Assembly (NCBI RefSeq): GCF_022437945.1
Contig: NZ_CP092535.1
Coordinates: 1,178,001 to 1,242,000 of the forward strand
Origin: Nocardioides sp. TF02-7
GTDB taxonomy: Bacteria; Actinomycetota; Actinomycetes; Propionibacteriales; Nocardioidaceae
Direction: 5' to 3'
Length of the DNA stretch: 64,000 nt
Every line of letters starts with the position of its first letter. Position 1 is the stretch's first letter. The notes beneath the pieces are model-generated. The model saw only the letters and a list, made by a program, of their open reading frames with translations, had not been told where the DNA came from and did not search any database. Of the stretch, positions 17,950-28,614 are shown one piece after another. Both the position numbers and the translations under genes were made by a program.

Positions 17950-18260
17950 CGCCGACCCGGCTCATCTCCGCACGCAGAAGGCGCCGACCCGGCTCATCTC
18001 CGCACGCAGAAGGCGTCGACCCGGCTCATCTCCGCACGCAGAAGGCGTCGACCCGGCTCATCTCCGCACCGCCAGCTGCAGGAATGCGCCGGGTCGGCAC
18101 GTTTCAGGTGCGGGAATGCGCCGGGTCGGCACGTTTCCGGTGCGGGAATGCGCCGGGTCGGCGCCTCTCAGCTGCCGGAACGAGCCGGGTCGGCGCCTCT
18201 CAGCCGCCGGAACGAGCCGGGTCGGCGCCTCTCAGCTGCCGGAACGAGCCGGGTCGGCGA
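17950..18260. repeat. head-to-head arrays of a 32-bp repeat (4 units against 6)
   Basis: Left array: units of 32 bp at 17950, 17982, 18014 and 18046, beginning CGCCGACCCGGCTCATCTCC; the fourth is partial. Right array: units at 18081, 18113, 18145, 18177, 18209 and 18241 with core GAGCCGGGTCGGCG, the reverse complement of the left core. Within each array the units adjoin with no spacers. Right units fall into two subtypes (AATGC and AACGA). The junction near 18073 holds CAGCTG. The whole block could fold into one long foldback. Confidence 0.9.
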
Positions 18261-18267
18261 AAATGGA

Positions 18268-18331
18268 CGATCCGCAGGTGTGGCCGTCGGGGCCTCCCCG
18301 GGTGGACGTCGCCCGGGTCACCTGCGGATCG
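18268..18331. repeat. nested hairpin with 13-bp perfect arms
   Basis: CGATCCGCAGGTG (18268-18280) and CACCTGCGGATCG (18319-18331) are exact complements. The loop holds a second hairpin CGGGG-CCT-CCCCG and two CCCGGG motifs. No T tract follows on either strand. It lies downstream of the mini-ORF when read on the minus strand. Confidence 0.85.
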
Positions 18332-18382
18332 GGTGACTGCGGTGGATTCGCCGCAGCACCGCGCCCAAGAGCCTGACCCCAC

Positions 18383-18474
18383 GGAGGGTGGTCCCGGCTC
18401 GACAGCGGGGCTGCTAGCGCGCAGCCACCTCACGCGTCCTGAAAGAACTCATTCTTCGGACCACCTCCTTTCCC
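18383..18474 (-). promoter_or_regulatory. leader with very long Shine-Dalgarno and SD-sequestering stem
   Basis: Read on the minus strand. GGGAAAGGAGGTGGTCC (18474-18458) is complementary over almost its full length to the 3' end of 16S rRNA. Downstream, GGACCACCCTCC (18394-18383) can pair with GGAGGTGGTCC (18468-18458) with a single bulge, closing a loop that holds the whole mini-ORF. A promoter TTGTCC-18-TACGGT fits at 18514-18485. This resembles a translation-linked attenuator. Confidence 0.65.
18414..18452 (-). CDS. 12-residue leader-peptide-like mini-ORF
   Basis: ATG 18452 to TAG 18414 encodes MSSFRTREVAAR. It is preceded by an unusually long ribosome-binding sequence and a plausible promoter, and lies in the loop of an SD-sequestering stem. 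It sits just after the ABC exporter stop codon (18531) and about 540 bp before the MFS gene, both on the same strand. There is no run of one amino acid that would identify the sensed tRNA. It may be a regulatory leader or a stand-alone short peptide. Confidence 0.5.
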   Translation of the reverse strand: MSSFRTREVAAR

Positions 18475-18530
18475 GTGTGCGACAACCGTAGGCGGTGGTC
18501 CCAAATCCGGACAACGACTTTTCGGTCCGC

Positions 18531-20521
18531 TCACACCTCGGCCGCCGCGAACTGCGCCGCGTGCAGCCGCGCGAACGCTCCCCCGCGCCCGAGCAGCTCG
18601 GCGTGGCTGCCCTGCTCGACGATCCGCCCCTCCTCCATCACGAGGATCAGGTCGGCGTCGCGGATCGTGGAGAGGCGGTGGGCGATCACGAACGACGTCC
18701 GGTCGGTGCGCAGCGCGGCCATCGCCTTCTGGAGCAACAGCTCGGTGCGGGTGTCGACCGACGACGTCGCCTCGTCGAGGATCAGCAGCGCCGGTCGCGC
18801 GAGGAACGCCCGCGCGATCGTGACCAACTGCCGCTCCCCGGCGGAGAGGTTCGACCCCTCGTCCTCGACGCGGGTGTCGTAGCCGTCGGGGAGGGAGTGC
18901 ACGAAGCGGTCGACGTACGTCGCCCTCGCGGCCTCCCGGATCTCCTCCTGGGTGGCGTCGGGCCGCCCGTAGGCGATGTTGTCGCGGATCGTGCCCTCGA
19001 ACAGCCAGGTGTCCTGCAGCACCATCCCGAGCCGGCTGCGCAGCTGCGCCCGCGGCATCGCGGTGATGTCGACGCCGTCGAGCGTGATCCGGCCGCCGTC
19101 GAGCTCGTAGAACCGCATCACCAGGTTGACCAGGGTGGTCTTGCCCGCGCCTGTGGGCCCGACGATCGCGACCATCTGGCCGGGCTCCGCGACGAGGGAG
19201 AGGTCCTCGATCAGCGGCTTGGCGGGGTCGTAGGAGAACGAGACGTGCTCGAACCGCACCTCACCGGTCGCGGTGGCGTCCGCCGCCGGCCGCGCGCCCC
19301 CGTCCACCCCGACCTCGGCGCCGACCGGGTCGGCCTCCTCCTCGGCGTCGAGCAGCTCGAAGACCCGCTCGGCGGACGCGACGCCCGACTGCAGCAAGTT
19401 GGCCATCGAGGCGATCTGCGTGATCGGCTGCGTGAACATCCGGGTGTACTGGATGAACGCCTGCACCTCCCCGATCGTGATCGCGCCGCTGGTGACCCGC
19501 AGGCCGCCGACGACGGCGATGACGACGTAGTTGAGGTTGCCGATCAGCATCATCACCGGCATCACCAGACCGCTGATGAACTGCGCTCGGTACGACGACT
19601 CGTAGAGCTCCTCGTTGGCGGCGTCGAACTCCGCCTCCACGGCCCGGCGCCGGCCGAAGACGGTCACCAGCGCGTGCCCGGAGATCGCCTCCTCGACCTG
19701 CCCGTTGAGCCGGCCCGTCTGCCGCCACTGGCTGATGAACTGCTTCTGGGAGCGCTTCATGATCTGCGCGGTCGCGAACATCGCCACCGGGACCGACACC
19801 ACGGCGATCAGCGCCAGCAGCGGCGAGACCCAGAACATCATCCCGAGCACGCCGACCACCATCAGCAGCGATGTCAGCAGCTGGCTCATCGTCTGCTGGA
19901 GGTTCTGCGCCACGTTGTCGATGTCGTTGGTGACCCGGCTCAGCAGCTCGCCGCGGGGCTGGCGGTCGAAGTACGCGAGGGGGAGCCGGTGCACCTTGTC
20001 CTCGACGTCGGAGCGCATCCGCCGCACGGTCTGCTGGACGATGTCGTTGACCAGCCAGCCCTGGAGCCAGCCGAGCACCTGGCCGCCGAGGTAGATCACG
20101 AGGGTGAGCAGCAGGACCTGGCCCACGGCGCCGAAGTCGACGCCCTGCCCGGGCACCACGTCGAGGCCGCGGAGGAAGTCCGCGAACTGCCCGTCGCCGC
20201 GGGCCTCCGCGTCGGCGACGGCGTCGGCCTTGGTGGTGCCGGCCGGGAGCCGGTCGCCGATGAACCCGTTGAACACCTCGTCGGTCGCGCGCCCCAGCAG
20301 GTAGGGGCCCGATCGCCACGGAGGCGACCGAGCCGGCGGCGAGGGAGAAGTACGGCGACCGCTCGCCCGCGGGCCGGGCGCAGCAGGGTCAGCAACCGGC
20401 GCGCGGAGCCCCGGAAGTCGTCGGCCTTCTGGCCGACCATGCCGCCGCCCATCGGACCGCGACCGGGACCGGCGCCCTGGACGACCCGCTCGGTCTGCTT
20501 CATGGTGCGGGTGCCGCTCAT
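18531..20521 (-). CDS. ABC exporter half-transporter B, canonical ATPase (two apparent frameshifts)
   Basis: Type IV ABC exporter half with an N-terminal membrane domain and C-terminal ATPase. ATG 20521 ([16 protein letters not shown]) overlaps the stop of the partner gene. Walker [12 protein letters not shown], Walker [11 protein letters not shown] with catalytic Glu and H-loop VIAHRLST are canonical. The signature LSAGERQ departs from LSGGQ. Frame breaks near 20380 and 20310 affect only the first membrane helix. Together with the partner it should make one active and one degenerate ATP site. Likely exports drugs or lipids under TetR control. Confidence 0.9.
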
Positions 20522-22255
20522 GCCGCCACCTCCCCCGTCACGCCCTGCGAAGTCCGCGATCTCCTGGTACGTCGGGTTGTCGCGCATCAGCTCCTCGTGC
20601 GTGCCGCGGCCGACGACGCGGCCGTCCTCGAGGACGAGGATCAGGTCGGCGTCGCGGATCGTGGCGATCCGCTGGGCGACGACGAGGACGGTCGCGTCGG
20701 TGGTGATCGGCTCCAGCGCGGCCCGGAGCCGGGCGTCGGTGGCGACGTCGAGCGCGGAGAACGCGTCGTCGAACAGGTAGATCTCGGGTCGCCGCACGAG
20801 GGCCCGGGCGATGGCGAGCCGCTGCCGCTGGCCGCCCGAGACCGTCGTGCCGCCCTGGGCGACCGGCGTGTCCAGCCCCTCCGGCATGGCACGGACGAAG
20901 TCGACCGCCTGCGCGACCTCCAGCGCCTCCCACAGCTCCTCGTCGGTCGCGTCGGGGCGGCCGTGCCGCAGGTTGGACGCGATGGTCCCGGAGAACAGGA
21001 ACGCCCGCTGCGGCACCAGGCCGATCCGCGACCAGAGCAGCTCGGGGTCGAGACGTCGTACGTCGACCCCGTCGACCCGCACGACGCCCTCGGTCGCGTC
21101 GAGCAGCCGCGGCACCAGGTTGACCAGGGTCGTCTTCCCGGCGCCGGTGGAGCCGATGACGGCGACGGTCTGCCCCGGGCGGGCGCTGAAGGTGACGTCG
21201 GAGAGCACCGGCGCCTCGGCGCCTGGGTAGGTGAGGCCGACGCCCTCGAGGTCGAGGTGGCCGGCGACCTGCACCTCGGTGACGGGGTCGGCGGGCGGGA
21301 CCACGCTGGAGGCGGTGTCGAGCACGGCGGCAATCCGGTCCGCGCTGACCGACGCGCGGGGGATCATCATCAGCATGAAGGTGCCCATCATCACCGACAT
21401 CAGGATCTGCATGAGGTAGGCGAGGAACGCGGTGAGCGCGCCGACCTCCATCTGCCCGTTGTCGACCCGGTGGCCGCCGAACCAGATCACCCCGACGCTG
21501 GCGACGTTGGCGACCGCCATCACGAGCGGGAACAGGGTCGCCATCCACCGGCCCGCGGTGACCGACACCTGGGTGAGGTCGTCGTTGGACCGCGCGAACC
21601 GGGCGGTCTCGTGCGGCTCGCGGACGAACGCGCGCACGACGCGGATGCCGGTGATCTGCTCGCGCAGCACCCGGTTGACGTCGTCGAGCCGCTCCTGGAC
21701 CGACCGGAACGCCGGCACCATCCGGGAGACGACGATGCCGATGCAGACGAACAGCACGGGCACCGTGGCGACGACGATCCAGGACAGGCCGAGGTCCTCG
21801 CGCATCGCCATGACGATCCCGCCGACCATCATGATCGGGATGGTGACCGCCATCAGGCAGGTCATCATCGCCAGCATCTGCACCTGCTGGACGTCGTTGG
21901 TGGCCCGGGTGATCAGCGACGGCGCGCCGAAGTGGGAGACCTCTCGGGCGGAGAAGGCGCCGGTGCGCTTGAAGATGTCGCGGCGCAGGTCGCGGCCGAA
22001 GGCCATCGCGGTCCGGCCGCCGAACCACGCCGACGACATCGAGCACGCCGCCTGGACGAGCGTGACGACGAGCATCACGGCGCCGGTCCGGACGACGTAG
22101 CCGGTGTCGCCGCGAGCGATCCCCTTGTCGATGATGTCGGCGTTGAGGCTCGGGAGGTAGAGCATCGCGACCGTTGCCGTGAACTGCAGGACGACGATCG
22201 CGCTCAGCCAGCCGCGGTAGGGCGCGAGGTGGTCACGGAGCAGGCGGAGGAGCAT
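20518..22255 (-). CDS. ABC exporter half-transporter A, degenerate ATPase
   Basis: 578-residue partner half. Walker [11 protein letters not shown] and signature VSGGQRQ are canonical, but Walker B reads YLFDDAFS (Asp in place of the catalytic Glu) and the H-loop reads VVAQRIAT (Gln in place of His). It thus complements partner B, whose signature is the altered one; this is the textbook heterodimer arrangement. ATG 22255 overlaps the tetR stop (TGATG). A five-G coding-strand run near 20533 must lose one base for the natural stop GEVAA-TGA, which then overlaps gene B by ATGA. Confidence 0.9.
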
Positions 22256-22849
22256 CAGGGTCCTTCCTCGGCGTCGCGGACGACGCCGTGGAGCACGGTG
22301 TCGACGACCTGGGCGGGAGTCAGCAGCTCCCCCGTCGGCGATCTCCGCGTGGGAGCCGGCGAAGGTGAGCATGCGCAGCAGGTGGAGCACCTGCCGCGGA
22401 GGTACGGCGAGCCGGTGGGCGTCCGGCTCGATCAGGGCGAGCATCCGGGCCTGGGCCTCCCCCAGGCCGTGCGCGAGACCAGGGTGTTCACGCAGGTGCT
22501 GCGGAGGAGCGACCAGCCCCATCGCCCGCATCAGCCCGAAGATGGCGAGGAACCGCTGCTGCAGGATCGAGGTCATCGCGAGCAGCCGCTCCTCCAGGGG
22601 CGCCCCGCGGTCGATCTCGTCGAGGCGGCGGAGGAACTCGGTCGGCTCGAAGCACCGCGCGAGCGTCGCGTCGACGAGCTCCTCCTTGGAGGAGAAGACC
22701 CGGAAGATCGTGCCCTCGGCGACCCCCGCGGCTTCGGCGATCAGCCGGGTGGTCACGGCGCGGCCGTGCTCGTAGAGCAGCGGGCGGGTCGCCGCGATCA
22801 GCGCCTCGCGGCGCTCGTCGGGCGACAACGGGCGGGCGCGCGGAGACAT
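22255..22849 (-). CDS. TetR-family repressor of the ABC exporter (one apparent frameshift)
   Basis: First gene of the three-gene operon. N-terminal helix-turn-helix AVTTRLIAEAAGVAEGTIFR followed by FSSKEELVDATL. About 197 residues. The coding-strand run GACGGGGGAG near 22331 must lose one G to give the tail ELLTPAQVVDTVLHGVVRDA and a stop overlapping the next ATG. A perfect 20-bp palindrome lies 14 bp upstream of the start, so it should repress its own operon until an exported ligand binds. Confidence 0.9.
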
Positions 22850-22862
22850 GCCGCCAGACTAA

Positions 22863-22882
22863 GTGAGTGAGCGCTCACTCAC
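22863..22882. promoter_or_regulatory. TetR operator, perfect 20-bp palindrome
   Basis: GTGAGTGAGCGCTCACTCAC, centred 24 bp before the tetR start. Its GAGTGAGC-type half sites fit TetR-family operators. It lies between tetR and the divergent rhamnosidase gene, 150 bp from the latter. Confidence 0.85.
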
Positions 22883-22928
22883 AAGCGGGGCCGCCCCCTT
22901 CGGGCGCGCCAGAGCAGCGGCCGACCTG

Positions 22929-22968
22929 GGTTGAAACGTTTCGGCCCATCCGTTGAAACGTTATAGCG
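22929..22968. promoter_or_regulatory. two LacI-type operator sites before the rhamnosidase
   Basis: GGTTGAAACGTTTCGG (22929-22944) and CGTTGAAACGTTATAGCG (22951-22968) both contain the TTGAAACGTT core of LacI-family operators, 22 bp apart, so on the same DNA face. They lie 63-100 bp before the rhamnosidase ATG. No lacI gene lies in the window. Confidence 0.65.
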
Positions 22969-23030
22969 AAAGTGTTGCCGTCGTCACATCCCGGCCTCTA
23001 ACGTCCGCGGCGACGAAAGGACGCCGCTCG

Positions 23031-26000
23031 ATGCTCCCGACCCGCCATGCCCGCCGTACCCGTCGTACCCGCCGTTCCCGCTCGGTCCTCGCCCCCGGCC
23101 GCTCTCGCCGCCGCGCTGGCGATCACCACGGTCGCACCCGTCGCTGCGCCTGCAGCCGCGGTGGAACCGGCCGCGCCCCGTCTCGCTGCTGCCGCGGCGC
23201 CGGTCGCGGTCGGGTCCCTGACGACCGAGCACCTCGACCGCCCGCTCGGCATCGACGCCGAGCAGCCTCTCCTGGCCTGGCAGCTGACCGGCCGCCCCCG
23301 CGGCATCGTGCAGTCCGCTTACCAGGTCCAGGTCGCCACCACGTCCGACTTCGCCGGCGAGCTCGCCTGGGACTCGGGCCGCGTGGCCTCCGACCGCTCC
23401 GCCGGGGTGGAGTACGCCGGCGACGCGCTCGCGTCCGCCACCCGCTACCACTGGCGGGTCCGGGTCTGGGACGGCGCTGGTCGTGCCTCGTCGTGGAGCG
23501 ACCCCTCGTGGTTCGAGACCGGGCTGCTCGCCGCGGAGGACTGGCAGGCCGCCTGGATCGCGCCGGGCACCGAGCGGACCGGCGGCTCCTACCTGCGCGG
23601 GGAGCTCGCGCTGCCCGACGACGTCGCCCGGGCACGGCTCTACGTGTCCGGACGGGGCAGCTTCGAGCGCGGCCCCGACGGGCAGGGCATCTGCTGCGAG
23701 CAGCAGTTCGGTCTCGCGCGCGGCATCTACGAGGCCTGGATCAACGGCGAGCGGGTGTCGGACACCGAGATCGAGTCGACGAGCGTCGACACCCGCGTCC
23801 GGGCCCTCTACCGGACCTACGACGTCACCGAGCTCGTCGGCGAGGGTGACAACGCCCTCGGCCTGATGATCGGCGAGGACTCCGACGTGCTCGCGCAGCT
23901 GGCGGTGACCCTCGCCGACGGCACCTCACACGTGCTCGCGACCGACGGGACGTGGCGCTCCACCGTGGGTCCGGTGACCCGTGCCCACCGCTTCCACGGC
24001 GAGAAGTACGACGCCCGGCGCGAGGTGGACGGCTGGTCCGAGCCCGGCACCGACAGCGCGGGCTGGGAGCAGGTCCGGGTGACCGACGAGGAGCCCGGGA
24101 CCATGGCCGCCGCGGCCTTCGAGCCGATGGAGGTCGTCGCCGACCACGACCCGGTCGCGGTCACCGAGCCGGCGCCGGGGGTCTACGTCCTCGACTTCGG
24201 CCAGAACCGCAGCGGCTGGACGCGCATCGACGTCGACCTCCCGGCCGGCACCGAGGTCAGTCTCAAGCACGGGGAGCGGCTCACCGACGGCCGCGTGGAC
24301 AACGGGGTCATCGGTGCCGCCCAGACCAACACCTACCTCGCCGCGGGCGGCCGCGCCGTCTGGGAGCCGTCGTTCGTCTACGCCGGGTTCCGCTGGGTCG
24401 AGGTGACCGGGCTGCCGCACGCGCCCGAGCCGGGCGACGTCGTCGCCCGCGAGGTCCACAACGCGGTGGCGCCCACCGGCTCCTTCGACAGCGACGACAG
24501 CATGCTCGACCGGCTCCACGCCGCCGACCGGCAGACCCAGGTCAACGGGCTGCACGCCGTGCCCGAGGACACGCCGACCCGCGAGAAGCGCGGCTGGACC
24601 GCTGACGGTCACATCGCGGCGGAGGCGACGATCAACAACTACGGGATGGCCGCCTTCTACACGAACTGGAGCGAGGAGCACGTCGCCGCCCAGCGACCCG
24701 ACGGCCGGATCCCCGACATCATCCCCACCGAGCCCAGCGACCCGTGGGAGAACCGGTCGGATCCCGCCTGGGGCGCCTCGCACTACCTGATCCCGCTCTA
24801 CGTCTACCAGCGCTACGGCGACGCGCGGCTGCTCACCGAGCAGTACCCGTCGCTGCGGGCCTACGTCGACTACCTCGGCACCACCACCGAGGACCACCTG
24901 GTGACCGATCCCGCACACCGCTGGGGCAACGACTGGCTCGGCGTGGAGCAGACCGACTCGACGCTGTTCCGCTCCGGGTTCTACTACTGGGCGCTGCAGA
25001 CCGTCGCGCTCGCCGCGGAGCTCACCGGTCGGGACGACGAGGCAGCCGAGCTGGGCGACCTGGCCGCCGATGTCGCGGCCGCGATCAACCGGGAGTTCCT
25101 CGACCCGGTCGCCGCGAGCTACGGGCCGAGCCAGTTCGCCAACGCCTTCCCGCTCACCCTCGGGATCGTCCCCGACGAGCACGTCGACGGCGTCGTCGAG
25201 ACCCTGGTCGCCGACGTGGTCGACGAGCGCGGCGGCCACTTCACCGGCGGGCTGCCCGGCATCCGCTACATCCCGCAAGCCCTCGCCATGCACGGGCGGT
25301 CCGACGTCGTCCTCGACGTGGTGCGCAGCACGGAGCACCCGGGGTGGGGCTACATGCTCGAGCACGGACCCGGGACGATCTGGGAGGACTGGAACGGAGC
25401 CTCGAGCCTGAACCACCCCATGTTCACCTCGATCGACGACTGGCTCTACGCCGACGTCGCCGGGATCCGGCAGCGGCCGGGGTCCGTCGGCTACCGGCGC
25501 TCGGTCATCGACCCGCAGGTCACCGACGAGGTGCGGTCGGGGAACGCGACGGTGGCGACGCCGTACGGCGACCTCAGCAGCTCGTGGCGGACGGTCCGCG
25601 GCTCCGTGGTGCAGCAGGTGACGGTGCCGCCCAACACGACGGCCACCGTCCACGTCAGCGCCGGGAGCCCCGGCTGGGTGCTCGAGAGCGGCCGGCCGGT
25701 CGCGGGTCGCCCCGGCGTGGTCGACGTACGCCGCGCCGGCGACGACGTGCTGGTGGAGGTCGGCTCGGGCACCTACACCTTCACCGTCGACCGGCTCGGT
25801 GGGCTGCTCCGCCAGGCACGCACCGCGGTCGTGGCCGCCCGCGCCGACCTCGCTCGGCCGGGGGTGCGGCCGGCCGCACGGCGCGTGCTCCGGCCCGCGC
25901 TGCGACAGTCGCTGACCGCCGTCGACGCCGCGCTCCGGGCCCACCGGGCCGGTGCGTCGGGGAAGGCGCAGGCCCGGGCGGCCCGCGCGCTCGGCGGACT

Positions 26001-27789
26001 CCAGCTCCTGCTCGACCGGCTGGGCCGCCAGCAGCGCCGCGGGGCCGTGTCGGCCAAGGCCGCCGCGGCGGTGCGGGCCGACGTCCGTCGCGCCCAGACC
26101 GCGCTCACCGCTGCGGTGGCCGGGCGCACCAAGGTGGCGGCGTCGATCGAGACCGACGGCCTGACCGCGGGAACGACCTCCGAGGTGCGGCTGCGGCTGC
26201 ACAAACGACGGCAAGGTGCCGCTGCGGCGCCTGGCGTCCCGGCTGGCCCTGCCCAGCGGGTGGACGGCGCGGACGACCAAGACGCTGCCGAAGCGGCTCC
26301 GGGCAGGTCGTCAGGCGGTCGCGAGGTTCGAGGTGTCGGTGCCGGTGACCGCGCAGGGTGGGCACACCCTCAAGGCGACGGTGACCGCCCGGCGCTCCGG
26401 ACGCGGGCTCCGCGTCCCGGTCGCGCTCCCGGCGCAGGTCGCGGCTCCGGTGGCGGTCGTCCGGCTCTCAGGCACCCGGGTGGTGGAGCCGGACGCGACC
26501 GAGGTCGAGGTCGCCGCGACGATCGGCAACCGCTCCGACCGGCCGGCCACCGTCACGGTCGCGGTGACCGCTCTCCCGGAGGGCTGGGGAGACCGCCGGA
26601 CCCGCTCGGGTGACGGTCCCGGCGCGCGGGCAGCGGGTCGTGCCCCTCACGGTCACCCGCGCCGTCGACGCCGCGGGCGGTGAGCTCGAGGTCGAGCTGC
26701 GCGCGTTCGGCTCGGTGTCGGAGACCGCCTCGACGCGGGTCTTCGTCCGCCACCTCGACTGCACCGCCGACGTCACGGAGGAGGCGTGCCTCGACCCGCG
26801 GGTGGAGCTGATCCACAACTTCGAGGACGGCACCGACGGTTGGACGGCCGCGGAGGGCTCCGCGTCGGTGGCGGCGGTGACCTCGACCGCCAACGGGCCG
26901 GGGATCGCTCGTCTCGGCCGCCGGCTGCTGGAGGCCACGCCTACTCCGGGCATCGCTGCGAACGAGTGGCGCACCGCGTCGGTGCGGCTCGACCAGCCGC
27001 GCGCCTTCACCCCCGACCAGGCGCTGGTCGTCCACCTCAACGGCTACGGCGGTGGCTCCGGCCCCTTCTTCGGCCGGCTCCGCGTCACCGACAGCACCGG
27101 CACCGTGCTCGAGGTCGAGCAGGGGGTCACGCCCGACGCGTGGAACCAGCTGCGGGCGCCGCTCGGCGACTGGGAGGGCATCGACGTCGCCGCGATCGAG
27201 GTCGGCTTCCGGGGTCTGCCACCGGGCCGTGGCCCGGCCGGTTCCAGGTCGACCTGGTCGCCCTCGACGCGACCCCGCCGCCTCCCGACCCGGCCGACAA
27301 CCTGGCGGCCGGGCGCCGGTCACCGCCCGGGCCACCATCGACTGCTGCTCCTGGGGCCGGGCGAACCTCGTCGACGGCCTCCGGACGAGCACCGAGGCGT
27401 CACGCGGCTACACCAGCGACCCGCCGCGGAGCTCGCGCGACGCGGAGGAGTGGGTGCAGGTCGACCTCGGCTCCGTCCAGGAGGTCGGGCAGGTCTGGCT
27501 GTGGCCCCGTACCCCCACCGCGGGCGAGCCGGCCGGCAACGGCGGTGCGGGCTTCCCGGAGGTGTTCCAGGTCGAGCTCTCCGACGACGGCGAGACCTGG
27601 ACGACGGTGGGCTCCTTCACCGGGCAGGTCTCCGACGGCTCCACCGGGACCGGGTACGACGTCGAGGGCTCGGGCCGCTACCTGCGCGTGCGCGCCACAC
27701 GGCTCGGCCCGGCAGCGCCGGACGAGGCGGGCAGCGGCCTGTTCCGGCTGCAGCTCGCGGAGCTGGAGGTGTACCCGCCGGCCGGCTGA
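23031..27789 (+). CDS. large secreted multidomain alpha-L-rhamnosidase, GH78 (about five apparent frameshifts)
   Basis: Removes terminal alpha-L-rhamnose from plant glycosides or polysaccharides. ATG 23031 gives an Arg-rich signal peptide leading to VLAPAALAAALAITTVAPVA once one C of the run at 23091-23095 is removed. Order: Ig-like segment, rhamnosidase N-domain (GIYEAWINGERVSD), catalytic barrel (TREKRGWTADGH, TIWEDWNGASSLNHPMF), a long Ala/Arg helical spacer, two NEW3/NPCBM-type beta domains, a carbohydrate-binding-like domain (NFEDGTDGWT), and a terminal F5/8 type C (discoidin) domain. About 1585 residues, far above the usual 900-1000. Breaks near 23093, 26206, 26590, 27245 and 27320. Confidence 0.85.
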
Positions 27790-27793
27790 CGCG

Positions 27794-28440
27794 CTACGGC
27801 GCCAGCCGCTCGACCACCCAGGCTCCGCTGCCGTCCCGGCGGTAGCGGAGCCGGTCTGCATCCGTCCGGGCCGTCCCTGCCAGAACTCGAAGGTCTCGGG
27901 GCGGACCCGGTAGCCGCCCCACTCCGGCGGCACCGGCACCTCGCGCCCGGCGAAGCGGCGCTCGGCGGCCGCGAACCGCTCGGCGAGGTCCTCCCGGCTC
28001 GGGACGACCGTCGACTGCGGCGAGGCCCAGGCGCCGAGCTGGCTGTGGCGGGGCCGGGAGGCGAAGTACGTCGCCACCGCGTCGGCGTCCAACGGTGCGG
28101 CCACCCCCTCGACCCGCACCTGCCGCTCGAGCGGGTGCCAGGGGAAGAGCAGGGCGCAGCGGGGCTCGTGCGCGAGCGCCTCGCCCTTGCGGGAGGCGGT
28201 GTTGGTGAAGAACGCGAACCCCTCCTCCGAGACGCCCTTGAGCAGCACGGTCCGGGCGGAGGGCCGGCCGTCGGGCGAGACGGTCGCGACCACCATCGCG
28301 TTCGGCTCGTGCAGGTGCGCCGCCTGCGCGTCGGCGAACCAGCGGCGCCACATCAGCCACGGGTCCGGGTCGGCGTCGGCCTCGACCAGGCCCGCGGCGC
28401 CGTACTCCTGCCGCAGCGCGGCGAGGTCGGGCTCCTCCAT
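27794..28440 (-). CDS. pdxH: pyridoxamine 5'-phosphate oxidase (one apparent frameshift)
   Basis: FMN enzyme making pyridoxal 5'-phosphate, the last step of vitamin B6 synthesis and salvage. About 214 residues. Motifs: NAMVVATVSPDGRPSARTVL, FFTNTASRKG, ALLFPWHPLERQVRVEG and the end ETFEFWQGRPGRM followed by DRLRYRRDG. The last 20 residues (ending WVVERLAP) lie in another frame after a one-base loss near 27860, which is not in a homopolymer. Divergent from citrate synthase, an arrangement also familiar from other actinobacteria. Confidence 0.92.
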
Positions 28441-28614
28441 CGCGGTCACGCCACGGAGTCTGTCACCCGGCCGGGTGCGCGCGGCAGACCGTCGTCCGTC
28501 CACCACCGCCGCCCCCGTCCGGCGGGCGCGGCAGGTGGTGCAGAATGCGGCGAGACCCGCCGCCCCCCCCGTCCCGGGACGTCCGCGGCGGCACTGGACG
28601 ACAGGAGACGCCGG

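Noticed and set aside
17950..18260. CRISPR array
   Set aside because: The 32-bp units abut directly with no variable spacers, the two halves face each other, and no cas gene is near.
18268..18331. Rho-independent terminator
   Set aside because: Strong stem but no T tract on either strand and a 38-nt structured loop.
20096..22849. One giant TetR-ABC-ABC fusion protein
   Set aside because: The single open frame results from two extra bases in five-G coding-strand runs (near 22331 and 20533). Removing them restores three genes with normal ends and overlapping start/stop codons.
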